In this document: positions 1 to 8,859 of the stretch, in pieces
Layout of the letters: every line of letters starts with the position of its first letter
Position numbering within the stretch: the stretch's first letter is position 1
NCBI GenBank assembly: GCA_019918135.1
Contig: WBZZ01005750.1
Coordinates: forward strand, 95,001 to 159,000
Length of the DNA: 64,000 bases
Reading direction: 5' to 3'
Source: Paulinella micropora
Lineage: Eukaryota; Cercozoa; Imbricatea; Euglyphida; Paulinellidae
Position numbers and translations under genes: made by a program
The notes under the pieces: model-generated
The model's database searches: none
Told to the model about the DNA's origin: nothing
The model's input: the letters and a program-made list of their open reading frames with translations, nothing else

Positions 1-41
<41 letters not shown>

Positions 42-68
42 CCTACCTACCTACCTACCTACCTGATC

Positions 69-103
<35 letters not shown>

Positions 104-105
104 GC
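1..105. repeat. ATCT tetranucleotide microsatellite
   Basis: Nearly pure ATCT repeat with an internal run of ACCT units. It marks the window as repeat-rich eukaryotic nuclear DNA. Reading frames over it only give Tyr-Leu-Ser strings and are not genes. Confidence 0.95.
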
Positions 106-544
106 CATCTGTCGACAGACAGAGAATTAGGGGATGGTGTGAGTGTGCTGGGCCCGTGGTGGGGTGCCTTATGTGTGCCTAGCCATACGCCTATAAGTCA
201 CATGCCGAAATAGCGACGGGAAGCACAATCCTGTTCCCTCAGGGTGCCCTTTCTCGCTTGTTGAGCCCGGAATAAAACCCACAGTGCTCTGTCGGTTTAT
301 ACTAGACTGTCGAACAGTCTCGAAACTCCATCTGCTTACTGGGCCCTCTGTAATGGAGGTGGGAGCTCGTTCTGCAAGGGGCGCTTTATGGAACGAGCCC
401 TGGCCCCGCCTGGTACTAGGGAGCTTTGGTATTGCCTGTATCAGTCCCTTCCGTGCAAACATCACGGCTTAGCTGGGCATCGGGTTAATACTTTACCCAC
501 AGACTTCCTGGTTGACGAAATCAGAAGCTCCTTTTTTCTGACAT
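106..544. other. Intergenic stretch, no gene recognised
   Basis: About 440 bases between two microsatellites. A 98-codon minus-strand frame and two plus-strand frames cross it, but none shows a recognisable domain. A perfect 7-bp inverted repeat (AGACTGT / ACAGTCT, 3-nt loop) lies at 304-320. I see no RNA gene here. Confidence 0.5.
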
Positions 545-660
545 TAGTCGATATTTCATCTATCTATCTATCATCTATCCCAGCTCGCTACCCAGCCACC
601 AACTGGTGGCGGGGTGGAATGGATGCCTATGTCTTCGGATGCAGAGCTGATAGACTAAAC

Positions 661-661
661 A

Positions 662-703
<42 letters not shown>

Positions 704-907
704 GATATCTATCTATCTATCTATCTAGATATCTATCTATCTAGATATCTATCTATCTATCTATCTCTCTCTATCCACCTATCTATCTCTCTATCTATCT
801 ATCTATCCATCTCTCTATCTATCTCTCTATCTATCTCTCTATCTATGTCTCTATCTATGTCTCTATCTATCTATCTATCTACCTATCTATCTCTCTCTAT
901 CTCTCTC

Positions 908-946
<39 letters not shown>

Positions 947-959
947 GTCTATCTATCTG

Positions 960-1005
<46 letters not shown>

Positions 1006-1012
1006 CATCCGT
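661..1012. repeat. ATCT microsatellite, imperfect
   Basis: A second long ATCT array with interspersed ATCTCT, GATAT and ATCTGT variants. A shorter stretch of the same unit is at 556-575. Confidence 0.95.
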
Positions 1013-1048
1013 CAATCTGTGGTTGTCTATATCCCAGAACACATCTAT

Positions 1049-1474
1049 TCATACCGCAACTCGGTGTTTTTTCTTTGCCACCACTTTTGGATCCCATTCG
1101 AGCATTTTGGCAAGTTTTTGGTGTGCTGTAGTCCGTTTCGGTGTCCTTGTGGGTCGTTTGTCAGCTGAAACGATGGGTAGTGTCAAGATGAGGTCATCGT
1201 CTTCGTCCACCGATGCATTTCTTTGGAAGCTGCGAACTTTGTAGGCTTGCTCAGATTCCTCCTCAGAGTCCGATTCCCGTTGCCAATCACATTCGTCGCT
1301 TTGCTCCTCAACTTCTTCGACCTCCATATCTCCGTCATTTTCACTGTCATTTCTGTCGTATTCGTCGCTTTCTCCATCGCTCTTCGCGCCTTCCTCTTTG
1401 TTCTCTTTTTGCATAACTTCACTTTCTTCTTCTTCGACCTCCTCGGGAACATCTTCGTCCTTCTGGTCCTGCAT
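1049..1474 (-). CDS. Acidic protein, probable exon of a host gene
   Basis: The frame encodes up to 141 residues. The first hundred are very rich in Glu, Asp and Ser, followed by a basic tail with KRPTRTPKRTT. The composition resembles acidic nuclear or chromatin-associated proteins, but no domain is recognisable. The frame probably belongs to a spliced gene: a CAG acceptor-like site precedes the GAC codon near 1468 and a GTATGA donor-like site follows at about 1049. Base composition and strand match the other host exons in the first 7 kb. Function is unknown. Confidence 0.45.
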   Translation of the reverse strand: MQDQKDEDVPEEVEEEESEVMQKENKEEGAKSDGESDEYDRNDSENDGDMEVEEVEEQSDECDWQRESDSEEESEQAYKVRSFQRNASVDEDDDLILTLPIVSADKRPTRTPKRTTAHQKLAKMLEWDPKVVAKKKHRVAV

Positions 1475-1734
1475 GCCTTATTACTGAAACGGTCGACTAT
1501 TGCCCCGGTGCCAACGTACAGCAATTACTTGGTCCTATAGCTACTAGAGCTATGCCAACGTACGGCAATTCAGGGGGGAAAAAAAATCTGTAATCTATTA
1601 AAATTTTCTGTTTTAACCGGGGTAAACGTGAAAAAACATCATGAAAGCAGTTTCAGCAATCGAAAAACAGTGCAGCCTTGAAATTTTGGCTCGATCGCGA
1701 GCAGCGCTAGCACTGTGAACCCGTTTATTCACAT

Positions 1735-2665
1735 TGACTTTAAATTCAAGGTATACCTTGGATTTGCGTCAAGGAATATCTTGAATTTAAATCCAATGTA
1801 TAAATTGGATTAAGTCAAGGTATAACTTGAACGCAAGGTATATTTTGAATTTAAAGTACTAGTTAAGGTATGTATACCTTGACGCAAATCCAGGGTATAT
1901 TGACGCAAATCCAGGGTATATTGACGCAAATCCAAGGTATAACTTGAATTTAATGTCAATATATACATTGACGCTAAATTCAAGGTATACATTGAATTTT
2001 AGCGTCAAGCTATACGTTGAGTTTTTGGTGTGTGTGTGTGTGTGTGTTTTTTTTTTCGTCCCGGATCTGCCCTCTAGAAACTTAATGAAAATAGTTATTT
2101 ACTTATTAAATCGTCGTAAAATTTGGGGGTAAACCTTGCAAACATAGGGTAAACCTTGAAAATCAATTTAATAAATATGCAAGCTATACCCTGAATTCAA
2201 TGTATACCTTAAATTCAATATATACCTTGACTTTGGATTTGTGTCAAGGTATACATGGATTTGTGTCAAGGTATACATTGTTTATTCCCAAGTCAAAAGT
2301 ATGCCTTGACGCAAATCCAATGTATATCTTAAATTTAAAAATAGCGTCAAGGTATACCTTGACTTTAAATTCAAGGTATAGCTTGAATTTAAAGTCAAGT
2401 TATTCCTTAACGCTAAGTTCAAGGTATGCATTGACTCTAAATTCAATGTTTTCTTGACTTGGAATCTATCTTTCAATGTTCGTCACCTTCATATTTCAAG
2501 GTATACCTTGGAATATCAAGTTATACCTTTACTAGTTCAAGGTATACCTTGACTATTCCAATGTATACCTTGAATATTTCAAGTATACATTGGATATGTA
2601 ATGTAAACATGGAAATGCTAAGTCCTTGCATATCTATTTCTAGTCAAGGTATAACTGGAATTTAG
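1735..2665. repeat. Mosaic of palindromic GGTATACC-type repeats
   Basis: About 900 bases built from short variants of TCAAGGTATACCTTGA, joined by AATTTAAA-, GTCAAGG- and GCAAATCC-type linkers. Near-perfect copies of AAGGTATACCTTG occur near 1750, 2353, 2498 and 2539, with many degenerate copies between. Each core is self-complementary and adjacent cores also pair with one another. A GT run and T run at about 2027-2056 interrupt it. The reading frames in it (Tyr-Thr-Leu-Asn-Ser repeats) come from the repeat and are not genes. Confidence 0.85.
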
Positions 2666-2882
2666 ATTCAAAGAATACCTACTGTTCTGCATTTCCCGCA
2701 ACTTTCTTGGACTGCTGCCTACTACGCTTTACCTTTACCATAGCCGACGGTGCATTCCCTGCTTCTGTTTCCTTTTCTCCCGATTTATCAGACACTTGTA
2801 CGACAGCATAACTAGGCTTCTTTCATCCATTCTTTACGCTTGCTTCTTTACTTTTGCATTCCACCTCTTTTTCTACCTGTTT

Positions 2883-3131
2883 TTAGCCTCTGCCCCTGCC
2901 AGGTTGTGCTTCCTTTCGTCCAGACCAGACAAAATCTTGAAAATAATTTCGCGCCAGAATTAGGAATTGCGATTGTCCAATATCTAGTTGCTCACTATAA
3001 ACTAATTCATCAAGTAGCGCATATTTGCGGCCTGCCTCAGAACGTGCTGGTCTCAGAGCCTTAAGTTTATGTTTCTTGTCCATCCACGTATCCAACTGCT
3101 TGACTGAAACGACAAGCTCTTCCTCACCCAA
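2883..3131 (-). CDS. Hypothetical host exon
   Basis: An 82-codon frame that stays open upstream to about 3180. It has a mixed, protein-like composition (for example KQLDTWMDKKHKLKALRP and LARNYFQDFVWSG), unlike the low-complexity frames nearby. I recognise no domain. It is on the same strand as, and just downstream of, the methyltransferase frame at 3319-4131, so it may be a 3' exon of a neighbouring gene. A CAG-GTAGAA donor-like site lies just past its stop. Confidence 0.35.
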   Translation of the reverse strand: MGEEELVVSVKQLDTWMDKKHKLKALRPARSEAGRKYALLDELVYSEQLDIGQSQFLILARNYFQDFVWSGRKEAQPGRGRG

Positions 3132-3318
3132 AAATTCATCTTGCGCCTCATCTATGCAATTGCTTTCTTTATCATCATATTACACACGCAATAATAGCCC
3201 TGGGCACACGCACTCCAGTCACGGTACTCGATAAAACTACTACCACACATGCAAGTACAATTAGTAGCGCATCTCGGATGCATCACACCTCAAACTTGAC
3301 ATACGATTCAAACTTTTA

Positions 3319-4131
3319 TTATTTCAGTTTTTTCCAACACACCAGAACAAATTTTTCCGAACCTGAACTACGTGCAATGGTCAAACGCTGTCTGTATCTA
3401 TGCAAAGTGAAACCTGCCTGTTCAAGCATCGAAAATGCAAGCTTGTGTCCTTGAGGCCGCTTGCTCTCATCTGCTATTAGGACATATTTGATCTGTGGAC
3501 ATGTGCGTATGATATGCAACACTACTTCCTTGTACCCTGCCTGCCAAGCTGTCCAGAATAGAAACACCACCACGTTGCAGTGCCATCTGTATTCTTTAAA
3601 GTAACGCTCCAAATCAACAGTGTTCTGTACTCTATCTTTCCACAAAACCACAGGATCTTGTTGAGTCCACAACTCTGCATGTCCACTTTCCTGGTGAACA
3701 ACACTAGCCCTGCTCACTTTCAACTTCCATTCCCTAGAACAATCATTTTTCTCCAAACCCGTCACGTGTCCATACCCAAAAACCATGGCTGCGAGAAGAA
3801 CGTTCCCGACTCCATAACCTATGTCCCAAAACATGTAATCTGCCCTTTCGCAATACGGTACCGCATTCACTGCTGATAATACTCCTGTCATGCTCAGAGT
3901 TCCCCCTATTCCAATCTCAGCAATGTCTAGGAGGTTGACACTGTTTTTGAATTCACCATGAATCGCCAAGACATCGGACACAGCCCAATTTCTTGGGTCA
4001 GGTTGTGCCATGAACAGGGGGCATAACGCGTTGCAAGCTCTACACTTTGACTGCGTAAAAATATTTACACTATCGCAATCTGTCATCTCACACCTCCAGG
4101 GCGGCAGCCTTTTTACCAATGTTGTTGACAT
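3319..4131 (-). CDS. RanBP2-type zinc finger plus SAM-dependent methyltransferase (DOT1-like)
   Basis: The 270-residue frame starts with a RanBP2-type zinc finger: Trp, then Cys-x4-Cys-x3-Asn-x6-Cys-x2-Cys within residues 12-34. Near residue 100 is a Rossmann SAM-binding motif, FWDIGYGVGNVLLAAM, followed by the acidic strand end GLEKN. That spacing resembles DOT1-type histone H3K79 methyltransferases (DxGxGxG followed by a G-hydrophobic-E strand), but I cannot exclude another class I methyltransferase. The C-terminus is compact and ends at a normal stop followed by AATAATAAA, a possible polyadenylation region. A TAG acceptor-like site lies just before the ATG, so an upstream exon is possible. 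SET and chromodomain frames lie upstream on the same strand. Confidence 0.65.
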   Translation of the reverse strand: MSTTLVKRLPPWRCEMTDCDSVNIFTQSKCRACNALCPLFMAQPDPRNWAVSDVLAIHGEFKNSVNLLDIAEIGIGGTLSMTGVLSAVNAVPYCERADYMFWDIGYGVGNVLLAAMVFGYGHVTGLEKNDCSREWKLKVSRASVVHQESGHAELWTQQDPVVLWKDRVQNTVDLERYFKEYRWHCNVVVFLFWTAWQAGYKEVVLHIIRTCPQIKYVLIADESKRPQGHKLAFSMLEQAGFTLHRYRQRLTIARSSGSEKFVLVCWKKLK

Positions 4132-4228
4132 CGCCTACCACCAGGTAGGCATGCAAACAACCTTGCGGACTAGTGTACATGTGCACATCGATTGTAGAAA
4201 AAAATGCTAAGGATTACTTTAAAAAAAT

Positions 4229-4345
4229 CAAGGTATGCCTCCAACAGTCAAGGTATACCTTGACAAGTCAGGGTGTACCTTGAAGAGTCAGGGTATACCT
4301 TGAAAAGTCAGGGTATACCTTGGAAAGTCAGGGTATGCATTAAAC
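4229..4345. repeat. Short cluster of GGTATACCTTGA repeats
   Basis: Five or six copies of a 20-bp unit, AAGTCAGGGTATACCTTGAA-like, in tandem between two minus-strand coding frames. It is the same palindromic family as at 1735-2665, here in a more regular array. Confidence 0.85.
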
Positions 4346-4382
4346 TTTGCAGAGGAGAGAGAGACACAGATGTATACATTTT

Positions 4383-4835
4383 TTAAAATGGGATTATACA
4401 GTTCCAAACCAGGGATCCTACTTCCTGTCCGACATTCAGCATCCACTGTAAGCACTCCTTGCCGTAGTGAATCGTTATGCATTGACCGAAAAAAATGTTT
4501 TCAATAGACCGAATTAAAGCACGAGCTCCATCATTCTCTATTGCTGCTTCACAATTGGGCCGCAAGCTATGTTGGGCGAATCCCCCACCCTCCCGGTACA
4601 GAGCTTCATGTAGAACTTCATGTCTCTTGTTGCGAGCAGCTAAGAGTCTCCCCCTCACTTTGTCAGTGAACACTAATTTTCTTCCGTTTCCCACTTCTAT
4701 GGCTCGTGCGTGCTTCTCTTCCTCCTGACAAACTGAGTCTCTCTTTACATACTCACCCCCATAGGCCATGATGACAGTCCTAGGGCAGCCGATCCACAGT
4801 TTGCCCATCTGCTTGGAAACCTTGGGAACCGCCAC
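4383..4835 (-). CDS. SET-domain protein, probable lysine methyltransferase exon(s)
   Basis: The 150-residue frame carries the C-terminal half of a SET domain. IMAYGGEYVK corresponds to the segment that follows the first SET motif. QHSLRPNCEA matches the NHSxxPNC SAM-binding motif, with Gln for Asn, and GQCITIHYGKE matches GEELTxDYG, with His for Asp. SET domains transfer methyl groups from SAM to histone or other lysines. The frame is flanked by palindromic repeat clusters that probably lie in introns or spacers, and a chromodomain exon lies about 0.8 kb upstream on the same strand. Chromodomain plus SET is the SUV39-type H3K9 methyltransferase arrangement, but I cannot show that they are one transcript. 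The two substituted motif residues could mean weak or lost activity. Confidence 0.6.
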   Translation of the reverse strand: MAVPKVSKQMGKLWIGCPRTVIMAYGGEYVKRDSVCQEEEKHARAIEVGNGRKLVFTDKVRGRLLAARNKRHEVLHEALYREGGGFAQHSLRPNCEAAIENDGARALIRSIENIFFGQCITIHYGKECLQWMLNVGQEVGSLVWNCIIPF

Positions 4836-5061
4836 AGCGTTAAAACCCCTCCAGTCCTAGATGTCGACCAGGGACAAAAATCCCGCATCGAAACCCACAG
4901 CGCAACGCACTCTTTTTGCTTCCTGCGGTTCGTGAACTTTTTCATACTCTATTGAAATTTTGGTGGCTACAGCTAACAAAGCCTACCAACAAACCCCCCC
5001 CCCCCCGGGGACACACACACACCAAGTACATCAACATATGTAACAGGAAAGGTAGGTCTAC

Positions 5062-5240
5062 CTGTTTCGCAGTCACAGCCACAGGCGCAGCAGGCGCGGA
5101 CAAGGACGAAGAGTTAACAGAAGAAGAGGAAGAAGACGAAGAGGAAGTGGACTTCTTGGAGCCTGAATTAAAGTCGTCATGAGCGTGAGTCAGGACCGAA
5201 AGCAGCTGTCTTTCTCTCTCCCTTTCCCTCAGGTCCGGGC
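5062..5240 (-). CDS. Possible serine-rich linker exon
   Basis: A minus-strand frame without a start codon reads through Arg-Glu repeats, then HDDFNSGSKKSTSS and a run of serines, ending GAAACAG before GTAGAC, a plausible donor at 5061. It lies between the chromodomain and SET frames, so it could be a linker exon of the same gene. The opposite strand gives an equally long acidic frame, so the call is weak. Confidence 0.3.
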
Positions 5241-5462
5241 GAGGTAAAAGTGTTAGACAAAATAAATTTATCTAGCAATGCTACCTCTCCCGAGTAACGT
5301 TGTCATCAGGCGCAGAGTCTTTGCATTTCCAAGTCGCCAACAATCGCGCAACTTGGAACTGCAAATTCTCCAACAAGCAACAGTTCATCCTCAGAGAACC
5401 CAGCTACTTGTTTATCTTATCTTATCTTATTTTATCTTATCTCTCTCTCTCTCTTACAGAAA

Positions 5463-5545
5463 AGCCAAGGTATACCTTACAAAGTCAAGGAATACCTTAA
5501 AAAGGCAGGGTGTGCCTTAAACATTCAAGGTATACCTTGATTAGT
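5463..5545. repeat. GGTATACCTTGA repeat cluster
   Basis: Four tandem variants of the roughly 20-bp palindromic unit, preceded by a TTATC / CTCT run at 5411-5455. This is the third cluster of the family, again between coding frames of the chromatin-gene region. Confidence 0.8.
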
Positions 5546-5636
5546 CTGGGCATGAATGCCATCGCAGACCATGTCCATATGGCTGTTCCATGTATACAAG
5601 ATTTTACTTTTTAATAACCCTTCTGCACAAAAGAGT

Positions 5637-5855
5637 TCACTTTTCACCAGACTGTTCTTGGAACTCAGCCAGCAAACGGTCACAGTTAGTGAGATTCTGT
5701 TCTGGCTCCCACGAATCGCGCTCGTCGGAAAACCCTTTCCATCGAACAAGATATTCATTTGTCCCTTTTTTCACCCTCAGTTTCAACAACTTCTCCACCT
5801 CTGCTTCAACATGTCCTTCCGAAACGTCGTCATTAGCAGACGAGGAGGCCTGCAT
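5637..5855 (-). CDS. Chromodomain exon (HP1/CBX/SUV39-like)
   Basis: The 72-residue frame is almost entirely a chromodomain. VEAEVEKLLKLRVKKG begins the domain, EYLVRWKGFSDERDSWEPEQ carries the aromatic cage Tyr/Trp residues, and NCDRLLAEFQEQ is the C-terminal helix. Chromodomains bind methyl-lysine on histone tails. The frame is preceded by a CAG acceptor-like site near 5857, and a GTGAAA donor-like site lies within its last codons, so it is probably an internal exon. Lysine-rich exons lie just upstream and the SET frame downstream. Chromoviral integrases also end in chromodomains, but no integrase sequence is seen beside this one. Confidence 0.7.
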   Translation of the reverse strand: MQASSSANDDVSEGHVEAEVEKLLKLRVKKGTNEYLVRWKGFSDERDSWEPEQNLTNCDRLLAEFQEQSGEK

Positions 5856-5934
5856 CCCTGCACGTCAGGGGTATTACATGTGTGTGCGTGACTGTCTATG
5901 TGAGATTGCACTGATAGTACTTGAGCTGGACTTG

Positions 5935-6042
5935 TTGGCATTCCTTTCTTCTTCTGCCCCTTCCCCGCCTCTTTCTCCTTCTTCCCCTTCTTCTCCTTCT
6001 TCTCCTTCTTCCCTTTCCCCATCTTGCGACACTTGGCGCTTC
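5935..6042 (-). CDS. Lysine/glutamate-rich exon, copy 2
   Basis: The exon starts at 6042 after a TAG acceptor. It encodes SAKCRKMGKGKK followed by Lys-Glu-rich sequence and MPTSPAQ, and lies upstream of the chromodomain exon. It is a divergent duplicate of the exon at 6119-6268: both begin with GA completing a split Gly codon, then AGC GCC AAG. The 3' limit is uncertain (GTCC or GTAC donors near 5930). It would be a disordered, basic linker of a nuclear protein. Confidence 0.5.
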
Positions 6043-6118
6043 CTACAAGCGCCAGTTCATGTGTTTCATACTTGTCTGTACTACATAACTTCATGCACGC
6101 GTGCGTACACAAACATAC
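6043..6118 (-). other. Host intron, 76 bp, phase 1
   Basis: On the minus strand it begins GTATGTTTGTG and ends GGCGCTTGTAG. Splicing joins ...GCTGAGAAAG to GAAGCGCC and keeps the lysine-rich frame open (Glu-Lys-Gly-Ser-Ala-Lys). A related intron with the same 3' half ends at 6269, which supports the boundaries. Confidence 0.65.
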
Positions 6119-6268
6119 CTTTCTCAGCCGTCCCCTCTGTGTCGTCGCTGGTGGACTCATCGCCTGAGCTCTCCTCCTGTTCCTCCTTGTCCTTCTTCAT
6201 CTCTTTCTTCTTCTTCTTCTTCGCCGTGACGGTCTTGCGACGCTTGGCGCTTGTATGCTTGGCGCTTC
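6119..6268 (-). CDS. Lysine-rich exon, copy 1
   Basis: A 150-bp symmetric exon, phase 1 at both ends. It encodes SAKHTSAKRRK, a run of lysines, then an acidic Ser/Asp/Glu tail (SSGDESTSDDTEG). It is flanked by TAG acceptor and GTATGT donor sites that recur, with the intron, about 222 bp away, so exon plus intron were duplicated in tandem. It is likely a charged, disordered part of the chromodomain gene product. Confidence 0.5.
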
Positions 6269-6508
6269 CTATAAGCGCCAGTTCAAGTGTTTCATACTTG
6301 TCTGTACTACATAACTTCATGCACGCGACGGTGCGTGAACAAACATACCCTAACACACAGCAGCACTCACATACATATCCTTGTCGCTCTCGTCACTGTC
6401 CTTGTGCTCCAGGAATCCTCCTCGCTCTCTGACTGCAGCTGGGGACGCTTGCCTACAAGCACCACGCATGCACGCGTGCGTGCACAAATTAAACACACAC
6501 TAACACAC

Positions 6509-6842
6509 ACACAGACACGCATACACACATACGCTTGGGCTTGGTCTTCTTGCTCTTGCCTCCCTCCCTCTTTTGCCTGGAGGCCCACAGCTCCAAACGA
6601 TTCATCCAACCCTGATGATCGTTTTGGTACAACGACCGTACCCTTGAGTACACAATCATTCGAAACATATTTTCTACACAGACACGCATACACACATACG
6701 CTTGGGCTTGGTCTTCTTGCTCTTGCCTCCCTCCCTCTTTTGCCTGGAGGCCCACAGCTCCAAACGATTCATCCAACCCTGATGACCGTTTTGGTACAAC
6801 GACCGTACCCTTGAGTACACAATCATTCGAAACATATTTTCT
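6509..6842. repeat. 167-bp tandem duplication (two copies)
   Basis: 6509-6675 and 6676-6842 are nearly identical (one clear mismatch, GATGATCG versus GATGACCG). Each contains an exon-like minus-strand segment that begins AG-AAAATATG and ends AAGCCCAAGC-GTATGT. The reading MFRMIVYSRVRSLYQN appears in both. The duplication extends the host exon series upstream of the lysine-rich exons. Confidence 0.85.
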
Positions 6843-6849
6843 TGATGCA

Positions 6850-8700
6850 GCCCTTCTTGAAGCTCTTTTTGCAATCTTTCTCCCCGATGGTGAAATTGTA
6901 GGTCCTCTGTAGCAGGTCAACCTCTTCGATTGTAGGGCATCTGAAACACTCATGAACGTCGATGATGCTATAGGACTTCGCAGCCGTCTCTAGTGTCGGT
7001 GTCAGCGGGGTAGCTTCGGTCTTGCCTTCGATGACGGGCTGGCTTGCCCTGGGTGTGGGCGTCGCTGCTGCCATGTCAGGTCCAGTCGTCGTCGATCCAC
7101 TCGTCGGTGAGGTTGTATAATCCGCAGTCTCCGCAGGTGCTGTCTCCGGTTGTGGTGGGCTATTGCGGTCACCTGATCGCCGGAAAACGTTTTTCACTTG
7201 GTAACTCGTATCCTCATTGTCCGCAATTGATCCGTCGTCGATCGCAGGTGTCGGCATCGAGTATAGTTGTGGCGCGACCAGGGGTGCAGAGTCGTCACAG
7301 CTTTGTGTCGTAGACGTCCGGATCCGTGCCACAGCTGCGTCGTACACGTCGTTGGCCGTTGCATAATCCCATGATGAGGATGTGCTTGCAGTCGACACCG
7401 TCGTCCTCGTTCTTGTAGGTGATGTCGTTGACGATGATGCGGCTTCTCCGCGTCGACGTCCTCGTCTGACCAAGCTGGTGCGTGGTGGCGATGTCGTAGC
7501 ACTGCTGCTGTGCGATGGTGTGGTCCTGCCGTCGTCTCGGCGAAGTCGCTTCTCGCTCCTAGGTGGTAGACTAGGTGGTGTTGGATGATGTGGTGTTCCG
7601 GACGGCCTGCTGCCATCCTCGTAGAGATGAACCATGGCGTCGGTCGTGGCATGGGGTACGCGTAGCTAGCTTCCTTCGGTCTCCATGGTGGTGGCCAATG
7701 AACGGGCGGTGGTGGGAAACCGCAGATCGTCAGGTTGTCGCTGTTAACGCTCTGGAGATTGTGCCAGTGGGACAATGCTCGCTGGTAATCATTTTCATCT
7801 ATCTGTTGTGATCGGCTCAATGATTCCCACGGTATGTTTGGTCGTTTGTCTGGGTGATGAAGGTTCGGGTGCATCGGCACAGGGTCAGTCCCATGCATGT
7901 CGTACATGGCTGGTGCACGGCCGTCTGCCTTGAGCCATGGGTGAGGGAAGCGGTTCCATACGTTGGCTGCACATCGCAGGTAGAGGTTCCTCAGGTAGGG
8001 GATGTCGTTGGTGGGTGGGTTGATCATGATCGGTACGTTCCTCTCCCCCTCGATGTTTCGTTGGGTTGTTTCCTCTCCCCTGCGCTTGTCTTCAAGTAGT
8101 TGCATGAACTCCCTGACATCCGGTGTTTGCCACATGTACTCCTCCGGGTTCGTTGGGTTCGGTGGGCCCGCTGGGTTCGGTGGGTCCGCTGGGTTTGGGG
8201 GGTTCGATGGTTGGATGGGCGGGTATCTCAAGTGAGGTCCAGCGACGATGCGAGTACCCGTCAGTGATCCATAAGCCCGTCTGGCTCGTGGGTCGTGTGC
8301 GATGTCTGCAGTAGTTGCCCTTGCGTCCAGTAGGCTGGCGAAGCGTTGGTCCAGTGTCAGTTCAGTGTTGATGTCCACTCGAGTCTGTGCCTCTGGTCCA
8401 GTTGATGGCGGTGAGTGTGGGTCTCTCACTTCTTCTGTCTGTGCTGCCTCAATTTCATCTGAAGTAATCCGCTGTCTGTTCTTGTTGTCATCCAGGTTGA
8501 AGCTGAACATGCCACCCCCGCTGTCCGCCGTGGGTTGCATTGGTGCGTCGGGGAACGATGCAGTCGATGGGGTCGCCTGTTCTTCATCGCTCTCATCCTT
8601 CTCTGAGTCGGCATCGAACATGTATACGTCAGCAGAGTTGTCGTCGTCCCACTGGTCGGTAGGTGCCTCCTTCTCGCCTTCACTTTCCTGATGCTGCCCG
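6850..8700 (-). other. Unresolved coding-like region next to a Copia gag fossil
   Basis: Long overlapping minus-strand frames cover this stretch, with Pro/Asn/Ser/Thr-rich low complexity, including a run of PNPADPPNPAGPPNP type near 8160-8230. Part probably continues the LTR retrotransposon downstream of gag and part may be host exon. I find no clear protease, integrase or reverse transcriptase motif, so I leave it unassigned. Confidence 0.35.
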
Positions 8701-8859
8701 TCCACTGTTAAATTTGCGTTGCTGCTCCGTTGGGTACCAGATTTCGGTGGAGGTGTGGCACGCGTCGTTGACTTGATCGACTTTTGGGATCGTCGAGGTA
8801 ACGGGCACTCTGCTCCCGAATGAGTCGGCTTACCTTCACAACCCTTGCGTGTGCAGGTG

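Noticed and set aside
106-544. rRNA or tRNA gene in the spacer between microsatellites
   Set aside because: Only a small 7-bp stem was found; no cloverleaf, no recognisable rRNA segment.
661-1012. Tyr-Leu-Ser repeat proteins across the ATCT microsatellites
   Set aside because: Pure translation of a tetranucleotide repeat, with no other coding support.
1810-2457. Tyr-Thr-Leu-Asn-Ser repeat frames on both strands
   Set aside because: They follow from the palindromic repeat; both strands give the same type of peptide, so it is not coding.
1735-2665. Possible CRISPR array
   Set aside because: Repeats are degenerate, self-palindromic and without regular unique spacers, in eukaryotic DNA with no cas genes.
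5637-5855. Chromodomain as the end of a chromovirus integrase
   Set aside because: No integrase, RT or LTR sequence adjoins it on the correct side, and splice-like sites bound it. A host chromatin gene is more likely, though not proven.
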